NCBI RefSeq assembly: GCF_001665625.1
Contig: NZ_LZSY01000171.1
Location: 1 to 64,000 of the forward strand
DNA length: 64,000 nt
Direction of reading: 5' to 3'
DNA from: Mycolicibacterium peregrinum
GTDB lineage: Bacteria; Actinomycetota; Actinomycetes; Mycobacteriales; Mycobacteriaceae
The position numbers and the translations under genes were made by a program. How positions within the stretch are numbered: the first letter of the stretch is position 1; the number at the start of each line of letters is the position of its first letter. The notes beneath the pieces were generated by a model. The model was not told where the DNA came from. It did no database searches and saw only the letters and a list, made by a program, of their open reading frames with translations. Shown in pieces: positions 33,058-41,716 of the stretch.

Positions 33058-33783
33058 ATGCAGATCGCCATCGTGCTGTACCCCAGCTTCACCGCGCTCG
33101 ACTTCATCGGGCCCTACGAAGTGCTGCGCAACTTGCCCGACGCGGACGTGCGGTTCGTCTGGCACGAGCCGGGTCCCGTCACCGCCGACTCCGGCGTGCT
33201 GACGGTGGGGGCCACCCACAGTTTCGACGAAACCCCGTCACCCGATGTGGTGCTGGTGCCCGGCGGCCCCGGCACCACCATGGCCGCCCGCGACGACAAG
33301 GTGCTCGGCTGGCTGCGTCAGGTCTATCCGGGAACGACCTGGATGGCGTCGGTGTGCTCGGGTTCGGTGGTGCTGGCCGCGGCGGGCCTGCTCGACGGGA
33401 AACGTGCGACGTCGCACTGGTCGGTGCTGAGCGCATTGAAGATGATGGGTGTGACACCGGTCGGGGATCAGCGCATCGTGCGGGCCGACCCGGACGGGAA
33501 GGTGATCACCGCGGCGGGCGTCTCGGCCGGGATCGACCTGGCCGTCTGGCTGGCGGGCCAGATCGGCGGCGAGGCGAAGGCGAAGGCCATTCAGCTGATG
33601 ATCGAGTACGACCCGCAGCCGCCGTTCGATTCCGGGCACATGTCGAAGGCGAGCGCGGCCACCAAAGCCGGTGCCACCGCGCTGCTGAGCAAGGACATGA
33701 TCAAGCCCGAACCGCTCAAGGCGGGGGTGTTGCTGGCGTGGGATCAGGCGATCAGGAAGGTCCGGGGCCGTCGCACTGCGTGA
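33058..33783 (+). CDS. DJ-1/PfpI-family protein (isonitrile hydratase-like)
   Basis: The protein has 241 residues. The core DJ-1 fold is visible in LYPSFTALDFIGPYEVL, VVLVPGGPGT and the cysteine elbow MASVCSGSVVLAAAGLLDG followed by ATSHW. This combination resembles isonitrile hydratase and related cysteine hydrolases. The ~45-residue C-terminal extension beyond the DJ-1 core (SAATKAGATALL and after) is common in actinobacterial members. AAAGGA 6 nt before the ATG supports the start. It follows a regulator that shares the same domain, suggesting that the regulator controls it. Confidence 0.82.
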   Translation: MQIAIVLYPSFTALDFIGPYEVLRNLPDADVRFVWHEPGPVTADSGVLTVGATHSFDETPSPDVVLVPGGPGTTMAARDDKVLGWLRQVYPGTTWMASVCSGSVVLAAAGLLDGKRATSHWSVLSALKMMGVTPVGDQRIVRADPDGKVITAAGVSAGIDLAVWLAGQIGGEAKAKAIQLMIEYDPQPPFDSGHMSKASAATKAGATALLSKDMIKPEPLKAGVLLAWDQAIRKVRGRRTA

Positions 33784-33807
33784 TCTGGTGCACTGGTGGT
33801 GATCGAG

Positions 33808-33813
33808 TAGCGT
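33808..33813 (+). promoter_or_regulatory. -10 hexamer of a probable leaderless bpoC promoter
   Basis: TAGCGT lies 7 nt before the GTG at 33821 with no ribosome binding site between. The identical TAGCGT, 7 nt, GTG arrangement is seen before menG. Confidence 0.5.
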
Positions 33814-33820
33814 CGGCCGG

Positions 33821-34621
33821 GTGAATCTGGCATATGACGAGCGAGGCAAGGGCGACCCGGTGCTGTTCATCGCCGGCCGCGGTGGTGCGGGCCGCACCTG
33901 GCACCTGCACCAGGTCCCGGCGCTGCAGCGGGCCGGCTACCGCGTCATCACCTTCGACAACCGCGGGGTCGGCGCGACGGAGAACGCCCAGGGATTCGGC
34001 ACCGAGCAGATGGTGGCCGACACCGCCGAGCTGATCGAGAAGCTCGGGGCGGCCCCGGCGCACATCGTGGGTGTGTCGATGGGGTCGTTCATCGCACAGG
34101 AGCTGATGTTGGCGCGTCCCGATCTGGTGCGGTCGGCCGTGTTGATGGCCACCCGTGGCCGTCACGACCGGGCCCGCGAGTTCTTCCGCACCGCCGAGCG
34201 TGACCTGGCGGCCTCAGGCGTGCAGCTGCCGCCGACGTTCGACGCCAAGCTCCGGATGATGGAGAGTTTTTCGCCCAAGACGCTCAACGACGACGCGTTG
34301 GTGCGCGACTGGAGTGAGATGTTCACCATGTGGCCGACCAAGCAGACTCCCGGTCTCGCCGCCCAGTCCGACGCTGGTCCGGTGGGCAACCGGCTGCCGG
34401 CGTACCAGGCGATCACCACTCCGGTGCTGGTCATCGGGTTCGCCGACGATGTGGTGCTGCCGCCGCATCTGGGCCGTGAGGTGGCCGATGCGATTCCCAC
34501 CGCCCGTTACCTGGAGATCCCCGACACCGGTCACCTCGGCTTCATCGAGAAGCCCGACGCCGTGAACGCCGTGCTGCTCGAGTTCCTGGCCGGGCAGACC
34601 GGCCAGACCGGCCAGTACTGA
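33821..34621 (+). CDS. bpoC: Alpha/beta hydrolase BpoC (Rv0554-like)
   Basis: The protein has 266 residues. Nucleophile elbow IVGVSMGSFIAQEL near residue 88, oxyanion region FIAGRGGAGRTW, and the catalytic His in DTGHLGFIEKPD near the C-terminus. The position immediately before menD is that of Rv0554 (bpoC), annotated as a peroxidase-like hydrolase. In other bacteria the menaquinone hydrolase MenH occupies this place, so a role as SHCHC synthase is possible, but no MenH-specific residue was identified. Confidence 0.88.
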   Translation: MNLAYDERGKGDPVLFIAGRGGAGRTWHLHQVPALQRAGYRVITFDNRGVGATENAQGFGTEQMVADTAELIEKLGAAPAHIVGVSMGSFIAQELMLARPDLVRSAVLMATRGRHDRAREFFRTAERDLAASGVQLPPTFDAKLRMMESFSPKTLNDDALVRDWSEMFTMWPTKQTPGLAAQSDAGPVGNRLPAYQAITTPVLVIGFADDVVLPPHLGREVADAIPTARYLEIPDTGHLGFIEKPDAVNAVLLEFLAGQTGQTGQY

Positions 34622-34637
34622 CGAATAAGGTGAAGTG

Positions 34638-36296
34638 GTGAACCCCTCGACGGCACAGGCGCGCGTAGTCGTCGACGAACTCATCCGCGGCGGCGTCCGC
34701 GATGTCGTGCTGTGCCCGGGCTCGCGTAACGCCCCGCTGGCGTTCGCGCTGTCCGACGCCGACCGGGCCGGCCGGATTCGTCTGCACGTCCGCATCGACG
34801 AGCGCACGGCCGGGTACCTGGCGATCGGTCTTGCGGTGGCAGAACGGGCGCCGGTCTGCATCGCGATGACCTCGGGTACCGCGGTGGCCAATCTCGGCCC
34901 CGCGGTCGTGGAGGCCAACTACGCCCGGGTTCCGCTGATCGTGCTGAGCGCCAACCGGCCCTATGAAATGTTGGGCACCGGCGCCAATCAGACCTTCGAG
35001 CAGTTGGGCTACTTCGGTACCCAGGTGCGGGCCAACATCAGCCTCGGCCTGGCTGAAGACCGCCCAGAACAGCTGGACTCACTCAACGCCCAATGGCGTT
35101 CGGCGACCTGCCGGGTGCTCGCGGCGGCCACCGGATCACGCACCGCCAACGCGGGCCCGGTGCAGTTCGACATCCCGCTGCGCGAACCGCTGGTTCCCGA
35201 CAGCGTGCACGCGGACGAGTCATTACCGGGGTTTGTCGGCTCCTCGCGCGAGCGCTCGTCGGAAGGCCGTCCGGACGGCAAGCCGTGGACGTACACCCCG
35301 GCGGTGAGCTTCGATCAGCCGCTGGAGATCGACCTCACCCCGGACACGGTGGTGATCGCCGGGCACGGCGCCGGTGTGCACCCCAACCTGGCCGGTCTGC
35401 CGACGGTGGCCGAGCCCACCGCGCCGCTGCCCGCCAACCCGCTGCACCCGCTGGCACTTCGCCTGGTGCATCCCAAGCAGGTCATCATGCTGGGCCGGCC
35501 CACGTTGCACCGGCCGGTGTCGGCGCTGCTGGCCGATCCGGCGGTGCCGGTCTACGCGCTGACGACGGGTCCACGCTGGCCCGATGTCTCCGGCAACTCG
35601 ATGGCGACCGGTACCCGGGCGGTGGCGACCGGAACCCCGGACCCGGCCTGGCTGAACCGCTGCGCCGAGGTGAACCGGCACGCGGTGGCTGCGGTGCGTC
35701 AACAACTCGAGGCCCACCCGCTGACCACCGGCCTGCACGTGGCCGCGGTGGTCGCCGATGCGTTGCGCCCGGGGGATCAGCTGGTGCTCGGGGCGTCCAA
35801 CCCGGTGCGCGATGCCGCCCTGGTCGGGCTGACCACCGAGGGCGTCAAGGTGCGGTCCAACCGCGGTGTGGCCGGTATCGACGGCACGGTGTCGACGGCG
35901 ATCGGCGCGGCGCTGGCGCACGACGGCCGGACCGTCGCGCTGATCGGGGATCTGACCTTCGTCCACGACAGCTCGGGGTTGTTGATCGGGCCCACCGAGC
36001 CGACGCCGCGGAACCTGACGATCGTGGTGTCCAACGACAACGGCGGCGGCATCTTCGAGCTGCTGGAACAGGGTGATCCGCGGTTCTCCGACGTGTCTTC
36101 CCGGATCTTTGGCACGCCGCACGATGTGGACATCGCGGCGTTGTGCCGGGCCTATCACGTCGAGTGCGGGCAGGTGGAGGCCGGCGCGCTCGGCGCGGCC
36201 CTGGCCGAACCCTTCGACGGCATGCGGGTGCTGGAGGTGAAGGCCGACCGGTCGTCGCTGCGTGCCCTGCACGCGTCGATCAAGGCAGCCTTGTGA
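34638..36296 (+). CDS. menD: 2-Succinyl-5-enolpyruvyl-6-hydroxy-3-cyclohexene-1-carboxylate synthase (MenD)
   Basis: The protein has 552 residues. It is the thiamine-diphosphate enzyme that joins isochorismate and 2-oxoglutarate in the committed step of menaquinone synthesis. N-terminal VVLCPGSRNAPLAFAL and the activating Glu in RIDERTAGYLAIGLAV; C-terminal SNRGVAGIDGTVSTAIGAAL and the ThDP/Mg motif LIGDLTFVHDSSGLL. The second of two adjacent GTG codons (34638) lies 7 nt after AAGG and is preferred. It overlaps the downstream membrane gene by GTGA. Confidence 0.97.
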   Translation: MNPSTAQARVVVDELIRGGVRDVVLCPGSRNAPLAFALSDADRAGRIRLHVRIDERTAGYLAIGLAVAERAPVCIAMTSGTAVANLGPAVVEANYARVPLIVLSANRPYEMLGTGANQTFEQLGYFGTQVRANISLGLAEDRPEQLDSLNAQWRSATCRVLAAATGSRTANAGPVQFDIPLREPLVPDSVHADESLPGFVGSSRERSSEGRPDGKPWTYTPAVSFDQPLEIDLTPDTVVIAGHGAGVHPNLAGLPTVAEPTAPLPANPLHPLALRLVHPKQVIMLGRPTLHRPVSALLADPAVPVYALTTGPRWPDVSGNSMATGTRAVATGTPDPAWLNRCAEVNRHAVAAVRQQLEAHPLTTGLHVAAVVADALRPGDQLVLGASNPVRDAALVGLTTEGVKVRSNRGVAGIDGTVSTAIGAALAHDGRTVALIGDLTFVHDSSGLLIGPTEPTPRNLTIVVSNDNGGGIFELLEQGDPRFSDVSSRIFGTPHDVDIAALCRAYHVECGQVEAGALGAALAEPFDGMRVLEVKADRSSLRALHASIKAAL

Positions 36297-36823
36297 GGCC
36301 CGCACAGATCGCGGCGCGGTTGCGGGCAATGGTGCAGCCATTGATCCCGCACCTGTACGGCGAGCCGGGGGAGACCCGCTCGCAGCGGATCATCCGGCGG
36401 GTGCGGATCGGCGTGGTGATCGCCGCCTGCCTGGTCACGTTGCAGTCTGTGCTGTTGGTGATGGGCGCCTGGCGTAACGACCAGCAGATCGAGCGGAACA
36501 TGGGGGTGGCCGCGGCCGAGGTGCTCAGCGCCGGACCGCGGCGCTCGACCATCGAGTTCGTCACGCCGGACCGAGTGACCTACCGCCCCGAGCTGGGGGT
36601 GCTGTACCCCTCGGAGCTCGACACCGGGATGCGGATCTACGTCGAGTACGACAAGAACAATCCCGATCTGGTGCGGGTGCGGGACCGCGACGCGTCACTG
36701 GCGATCATCCCGGCCGGATCGATCGCGGTGGTGGGCTGGCTGGTGGCGGCTGCGGCGTTGGCGCTGCTGGCTTTTCTGCAGCGCCGGCCCAGCTCAACCG
36801 GAACCGTCAACTCCTCGGCGTAG
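36293..36823 (+). CDS. DUF3592-like membrane protein (Rv0556-like)
   Basis: The protein has 176 residues with two membrane helices, near residues 45-63 (VVIAACLVTLQSVLLVMGAW) and 145-165 (GSIAVVGWLVAAAALALLAF). The ~70-residue region between them is extracytoplasmic and beta-rich. The GTG start overlaps the menD stop (TTGTGA), so the gene is in the menD operon, as Rv0556 is in M. tuberculosis. No function is known. The last 17 bp overlap the convergent DsbA-like gene. Confidence 0.8.
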   Translation: MRPAQIAARLRAMVQPLIPHLYGEPGETRSQRIIRRVRIGVVIAACLVTLQSVLLVMGAWRNDQQIERNMGVAAAEVLSAGPRRSTIEFVTPDRVTYRPELGVLYPSELDTGMRIYVEYDKNNPDLVRVRDRDASLAIIPAGSIAVVGWLVAAAALALLAFLQRRPSSTGTVNSSA

Positions 36824-37499
36824 CAAGCAGTTTGGCCAGCCAGTCCGGGTCGCTGATATCGACGACCTCTTCGCCGACGAGGTCGTAGATCGCCGGGGTG
36901 GACACCTCGTATTGGGTTTCGCTGAGCAGTTCGGCGTTGGCCTCGTTGAGTTGTTCGGAGTCGATGGCCTGCGCGCCGGCCGCGATCTTGTCGGTCTGCT
37001 CGCTGCCGACCCCGCTCCCGGATGCCATCGCGGCGATCTCGTCGTCGGTCGGGCCGGGCGAGCCCTCGGGCTCCTGGTGGCCCCAGAGGTCCTGAACGAA
37101 TGCCTGGAACGCCATGCCCGTGGTGCCCGGGCCGGCGGCCAGGAACAGCGCGTTGGCCACGTGGGCCGAGTACTCGGTGCCCATCCGGTCCAGGAAGGTC
37201 AGCGGCCGGTAGGTCACGGCCAGCTGGCCCTGGCCGATGGCCGCGGCGATGGCATCGCCGGACTCATGTTGCAGGTGGGCGCAGGCCGGGCACTGCGGTT
37301 CGGTGAAAAACTCGATCTGGGCAGGCGCATCCGGGAAGCCGATCTGGATACCCCAGCCGTCCTCGGTGATCACGCTGCCGGGCTTGTTGCTGTTGGCCTG
37401 CGCGGTGCCGTCGACCAATCGGGTGCACCCGGAGGTGGCACCTGCGACCGACAGGGCCACCACGGCCAGCATCGCTGCAGCAACGCGCGGTAATCGCAT
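36807..37499 (-). CDS. DsbA-like thioredoxin-fold lipoprotein
   Basis: The protein has 230 residues. The signal peptide ends in a lipobox, GATSGC, near residue 25. The mature part has a thioredoxin-fold active site, FFTEPQCPACAHLQHE (CPAC), near residues 65-80, and continues as a DsbA-type helical insertion and the cis-Pro loop YEVSTPAIYDLVG. It probably acts as an extracytoplasmic thiol-disulfide oxidoreductase. It is convergent with the menD operon and overlaps it by 17 bp. Confidence 0.87.
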   Translation of the reverse strand: MRLPRVAAAMLAVVALSVAGATSGCTRLVDGTAQANSNKPGSVITEDGWGIQIGFPDAPAQIEFFTEPQCPACAHLQHESGDAIAAAIGQGQLAVTYRPLTFLDRMGTEYSAHVANALFLAAGPGTTGMAFQAFVQDLWGHQEPEGSPGPTDDEIAAMASGSGVGSEQTDKIAAGAQAIDSEQLNEANAELLSETQYEVSTPAIYDLVGEEVVDISDPDWLAKLLATPRS

Positions 37500-37588
37500 T
37501 CGCCAACCCTAGACCCGGGCATCAGGTTTTAGCGTGTCGTATCCCCGGACGCTACCTCGGGGACAGGTGCCGCTGGGACTATCTTGGT

Positions 37589-38716
37589 GTGCGCGTTGCG
37601 ATCGTTGCAGAGTCCTTCCTCCCGAATGTCAACGGCGTCACCAACTCGGTGCTTCGGGTGATCGAGCATCTCCGCCGCACCGGCCACGAGGTACTCGTCA
37701 TCGCCCCGGACACTCCGCGGGGTCAGCCGCCTGCCGAACGAGTGCATGACGGTGTGCGGGTGCACCGGGTGCCTTCGCGAATGTTTCCCAAGGTGACCTC
37801 GCTGCCGCTGGGCGTGCCGCGGCCGCGGATGGTCAATGTGCTGCGCGGCTTCGACCCCGACGTTGTGCACCTGGCCTCACCCGCGCTGCTCGGCTGGGGC
37901 GGCGTACACGCCGCCCGCTACCTCGGCGTGCCGTCGGTGGCCGTGTTCCAGACCGATGTCGCCGGTTTCGCCGAGAGCTACGGCGTTGGCGTGCTGTCGC
38001 GGGCATCATGGGCCTGGACCCGGCGTCTGCACAGCAAGGCCGACCGCACCTTGGCGCCGTCCACCTCGGCGATGGAAAACCTTGAGGCCCATCGGATTCC
38101 CCGAGTGTTCAAGTGGGGACGCGGCGTGGACATCACCGGGTTCGCCCCGTCGGCTCGCGATGAGCAGCTGCGGGCGTCGTGGTCGGCCGAGGGCAAGCCG
38201 GTCGTCGGGTTCGTCGGACGGTTGGCGCCGGAGAAGCACGTGGAGCGCTTGGCGGCGCTGGCCGTGCGCGACGACCTGCAGCTGGTGGTGGTGGGTGACG
38301 GGGTGGACCGGGCCAAGCTCGAATCTGTGCTGCCATCGGCGGTTTTCACCGGTGAACTGCACGGCTCGGAACTGGCGGCGGCCTACGCCAGCATGGACGT
38401 GTTCGTCCACCCCGGCGAGCACGAGACGTTCTGTCAGGCCGTTCAGGAGGCGATGGCCTCGGGTCTGCCGGTGATCGCTCCCGATGCCGGTGGGCCTCGG
38501 GATCTGGTGGCGCCCTACCGCACTGGACTGTTGCTGCCCGTGAACGAATTCGAGTCCGCGCTACCCGCTTCTGTGGAGCACCTGATCGCCGAGCGGTCGC
38601 GCTACTCGGTGGCCGCCCGGCGTAGCGTGCTGAGCCGCACCTGGCCCGCCATCTGTGACGAGCTGATCGGGCACTACGAAGCCGTGCAGGGCCTACGCCG
38701 GCTGCGCGCCGCCTGA
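37589..38716 (+). CDS. mgtA: GDP-mannose-dependent alpha-mannosyltransferase (MgtA-like)
   Basis: The protein has 375 residues and a GT4 fold of two Rossmann domains. N-terminal ESFLPNVNGVTNSVLRVIEH (acceptor site), central VGFVGRLAPEKHVERL (donor phosphate binding), and the EX7E-type segment HPGEHETFCQAVQEAMASGL. The sequence and position between the menD operon and menG match Rv0557 (mgtA/pimB), which adds mannose to glycolipid cores feeding lipomannan. A GACTAT hexamer 6 nt before the GTG suggests a leaderless start. Confidence 0.92.
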   Translation: MRVAIVAESFLPNVNGVTNSVLRVIEHLRRTGHEVLVIAPDTPRGQPPAERVHDGVRVHRVPSRMFPKVTSLPLGVPRPRMVNVLRGFDPDVVHLASPALLGWGGVHAARYLGVPSVAVFQTDVAGFAESYGVGVLSRASWAWTRRLHSKADRTLAPSTSAMENLEAHRIPRVFKWGRGVDITGFAPSARDEQLRASWSAEGKPVVGFVGRLAPEKHVERLAALAVRDDLQLVVVGDGVDRAKLESVLPSAVFTGELHGSELAAAYASMDVFVHPGEHETFCQAVQEAMASGLPVIAPDAGGPRDLVAPYRTGLLLPVNEFESALPASVEHLIAERSRYSVAARRSVLSRTWPAICDELIGHYEAVQGLRRLRAA

Positions 38717-38739
38717 CTTGGCTACTGCTCCAACCGGTT

Positions 38740-39576
38740 TCAGGACCGCAGCCACTCCAGCAGATCCGCCATGATGGTCTCGGCGTGGGTGGTCGGCATG
38801 CCGTGCGGGAAACCGGGGTAGCTCTTGAGGGTCCCGTTGGGCAGCAGCTTCGCCGACAGCGGACCAGAATCCGCGTACGGCACGATCTGGTCGTCTTCGC
38901 CGTGCATCACCAGTGACGGCAAGGTGATCTTCTTGAGGTCCTCGGTGAAATCCGTCTGGGAGAAGGCGACGATGCCGTCGTAGTGGGCCTTGGGGTCGCC
39001 CATCATGCCCTGGCGCCACCAATTGGCGATGATCGCCTCGCGGGCAGGCTGGGGAGTTTTCTCCTGTTCGCGATTGAAGCCGTAGAACGGACCTGACGGC
39101 AGGGCGCGGTAGAACACCGAGCGGTTCGCCGCCAGCTGCGCCTGCAGATCGTCGAACACCGACTTGGGCAGGCCGCCCGGGTTGGCGTCGGTCTTGACCA
39201 TCAGCGGCGGCACCGAGCTGATCAGGACCGCATGCGCCGCCCGATCCAGCCCGTGACGGGCCAGGTAGCGCACCAGCTCACCCCCGCCGGTGGAGTGGCC
39301 GACGTGGATGGCGTCGTGCAGATCGAGGTGCTTGACCACCGCGGCGAGGTCGTCGGCGTAGTGGTCCATGTCGTGACCGTCGGCCACGTGGGAGGAGCGC
39401 CCGTGCCCACGCCGGTCGACAGCGACAACCCGATAGCCGTGCTGAAGGAAGAACAGCATGAACGTGTCCCAGTCGTCGGCCGACAACGGCCAACCATGAC
39501 TGAAGACGATGGGCTGGCCGGAGCCCCAGTCCCGATAGAAAATCTCGACATTGTCAGAAGTCGTGATCTTAGGCAT
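38740..39576 (-). CDS. Non-heme haloperoxidase-type alpha/beta hydrolase
   Basis: The protein has 278 residues, the usual length for cofactor-free haloperoxidases/esterases. Oxyanion loop VFSHGWPLSADDWD, nucleophile elbow HVGHSTGGGELVRYLARHG, acid in MHGEDDQIVPY and catalytic His in GFPHGMPTTH. The elbow is GHSTGG, typical of this subgroup. The ATG at 39576 opens at the conserved MPKITTSDNVEIFYRDWG, although the frame extends upstream. These enzymes are mostly promiscuous esterases or perhydrolases. It is absent from the M. tuberculosis arrangement at this position and part of an accessory insert. Confidence 0.9.
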   Translation of the reverse strand: MPKITTSDNVEIFYRDWGSGQPIVFSHGWPLSADDWDTFMLFFLQHGYRVVAVDRRGHGRSSHVADGHDMDHYADDLAAVVKHLDLHDAIHVGHSTGGGELVRYLARHGLDRAAHAVLISSVPPLMVKTDANPGGLPKSVFDDLQAQLAANRSVFYRALPSGPFYGFNREQEKTPQPAREAIIANWWRQGMMGDPKAHYDGIVAFSQTDFTEDLKKITLPSLVMHGEDDQIVPYADSGPLSAKLLPNGTLKSYPGFPHGMPTTHAETIMADLLEWLRS

Positions 39577-39623
39577 GTGCTCGACGCTACGCCCATCCGC
39601 GCTTTGCCGGCGGGGTTCTCGGC

Positions 39624-41579
39624 CTAGTTTTTCTGCTGGGCGGCCAGCCACGGGATGAGGCCGCCGGCCAGGACGTGCTGGATCTGGCGCGATGAAAGTC
39701 TGTGCTGCACCGGCAAACTCGTGCCCTTCGTGGTGTTGGTAACGGTCATCGGAAGGCCGTCGGTCAACGCCTGGCGTACGTTGGTGAGGGAAAGCACGTC
39801 ACCCTGAGCGACGCCGTCGTAGTCGGCCGGATCGACGAATTCCAGTGCCAGCACACCGAAATTGGCGAGATTTTGCCAATGGATACGGGCGAAGGACTTG
39901 GCGATCACGACCTGCAGCCCGAGATAGCGTGGCGCGATCGCGGCATGTTCGCGCGATGAGCCCTGACCGTAGTTCTCCCCGCCGACGATGATGTGGCCGT
40001 TCTCGGCGGACTGCGCCCGTTCCGGATAGCTTTCGTCGATCTGGGTGAAGCTGAACATGGCCAGCTTGGGAATGTTGGACCGGAACGGCAGGGCACGCGC
40101 GCCTGCCGGTGAGATCTCGTCGGTGGAGATGTTGTCGCCGACCTTGAGTAGGACCGGGGCCGTCACTGCATCTGACAGCGGCGTCAGCTCAGGAAGGCTG
40201 GAGATGTTGGGGCCCTTGATAACCTGGACGGCCCGGGCCTGCTCGAGCGCGGCCGGGGCGACCAGCATGGCGGTGTTGACGCTGAAATGGGTGGGCAGAT
40301 CGAGCTCGGGATACTCGATGCCGTTGTCGGCGGCCCACTGCCGCGGGTCGGTGATGACCCCAGTGATCGCCGATGCCGCAGCGGTTTCCGGCGAGCACAG
40401 CCACACCGAGTCCTCCTTGGTGCCGGACCGGCCGGGGAAGTTGCGGGGCATGGTCCGCAGCGAGTTCCGGCCAGTGGCCGGAGCTTGGCCCATGCCGATG
40501 CAGCCCATGCAGCCGGCCTGATGGATGCGCGCGCCGTTGATGACGAGTTCGGTCGTGGCGCCCATTCTCGTCAGGTCGGTGAGGATCTCGCGGGAGGTGG
40601 GGTTGACATCGAAGCTGACGTCGGGCGAGGTCTGGCGGCCGTGCACCATGGCCGCTGCGATCGCGAAGTCGCGTAATCCGGGGTTGGCGCTGGAGCCGAT
40701 GACGACCTGCGCGACGGGCTCACCGGCCACCTCCGACACCGGCACGACGTTGCCCGGCGACGACGGTCTGGCGATCAGCGGTTCGAGCGCCGACAGGTCG
40801 ATGACCTCGTCGATGTCGTATTGCGCGCCGTCGTCGGCGACGAGTTCGGTCCAGTCGTCACCGCGATCCTCGCCGGTGAGAAAGTCACGCACCGCTTCGT
40901 CGCTGGGGAAGACGGTGGTGGTGGCCCCGAGCTCGGCGCCCATGTTCGCGATGACATGCCGGTCCATGGCCGACAGCCCGGCCAGACCGGGACCGTAGTA
41001 CTCGATGATGCGGTTGACGCCGCCCTTGACGTCGTGGCGCCGCAGCATTTCGAGGATGACGTCTTTCGCCGAACACCATTGCGGGAGTTCGCCTTCCAAT
41101 CGGACACCCCACACCTGGGGTGCCCGCAGGTGCAGCGGCTCGCCGGCGATGGCCAGCGCCACTTCGAGCCCGCCGACACCGATCGCCAGCATTCCCAGTG
41201 ATCCGGCTGCCGGAGTGTGGGAGTCCGAACCCACCATCGTCTTGCCGGGTATGCCGAAGCGCTGCATATGCGTGGGGTGGGAGACGCCGTTGCCGGGCTT
41301 GGAGAACCACAGCCCGAAATGTTGCGCCGCGGTCCGCAGATATTCGTGATCCTCGGCGTTCTTCTCGTCGGTCTGCAGCAGGTTGTGGTCGACGTACTGA
41401 ACGCTGACCTCGGTGCGGGCGCGATCGAGCCCGAGGGCTTCGAGCTCCTGCATCACCAGCGTTCCCGTCGCGTCCTGGGTCAGCGTCTGGTCGATCCGGA
41501 TCGCGATCTCGTCCCCGGGTGTCATCGACCCGGAGACGAGATGGGACCCGATCAACTTCTGTGTGACGCTCTCCGGCAT
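39624..41579 (-). CDS. Aconitate hydratase, short (about 650-residue) type
   Basis: The protein has 651 residues, much shorter than the ~900-residue AcnA. Substrate-site motifs of the aconitase superfamily are present: VGSDSHTPAAG, RNFPGRSG, and a C-terminal swivel domain with NYGQGSSREHAA. It is predicted to interconvert citrate and isocitrate or a related hydroxyacid. Cluster ligands: the CxxC pair is present as CMGC (C357, C360), but the first cluster cysteine, normally in GSCTN, is replaced by Ser in GSSANPG (295-301). This may be normal for the subgroup or may mean an altered cluster. Other superfamily activities (homoaconitase, methylcitrate dehydratase) are possible. Confidence 0.85.
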   Translation of the reverse strand: MPESVTQKLIGSHLVSGSMTPGDEIAIRIDQTLTQDATGTLVMQELEALGLDRARTEVSVQYVDHNLLQTDEKNAEDHEYLRTAAQHFGLWFSKPGNGVSHPTHMQRFGIPGKTMVGSDSHTPAAGSLGMLAIGVGGLEVALAIAGEPLHLRAPQVWGVRLEGELPQWCSAKDVILEMLRRHDVKGGVNRIIEYYGPGLAGLSAMDRHVIANMGAELGATTTVFPSDEAVRDFLTGEDRGDDWTELVADDGAQYDIDEVIDLSALEPLIARPSSPGNVVPVSEVAGEPVAQVVIGSSANPGLRDFAIAAAMVHGRQTSPDVSFDVNPTSREILTDLTRMGATTELVINGARIHQAGCMGCIGMGQAPATGRNSLRTMPRNFPGRSGTKEDSVWLCSPETAAASAITGVITDPRQWAADNGIEYPELDLPTHFSVNTAMLVAPAALEQARAVQVIKGPNISSLPELTPLSDAVTAPVLLKVGDNISTDEISPAGARALPFRSNIPKLAMFSFTQIDESYPERAQSAENGHIIVGGENYGQGSSREHAAIAPRYLGLQVVIAKSFARIHWQNLANFGVLALEFVDPADYDGVAQGDVLSLTNVRQALTDGLPMTVTNTTKGTSLPVQHRLSSRQIQHVLAGGLIPWLAAQQKN

Positions 41580-41632
41580 TCACCTAGCGTTCCCGCGTGC
41601 TCACGCCCCGAAACCGAGCTCACCATCCCCGG

Positions 41633-41692
41633 GCGAGCAGACACGTAGGTACCCCGGTAATGGCGTTACGGGGTACCGGAGCGTCTGCTCGC
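41633..41692. repeat. Large intergenic hairpin element
   Basis: The arms pair as GCGAGCAGAC (41633-41642) with GTCTGCTCGC (41683-41692), then a 5-nt unpaired region, then GGTACCCCG (41648-41656) with CGGGGTACC (41669-41677), with GTAA/TTAC near the tip. The element lies between the start of the aconitase gene and the stop of the upstream SDR gene on the same strand. It looks like a REP-type palindromic element and may also act as a terminator for the SDR gene. Confidence 0.7.
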
Positions 41693-41716
41693 CGGAGGAA
41701 ACTCGCGCCGGGAAGG

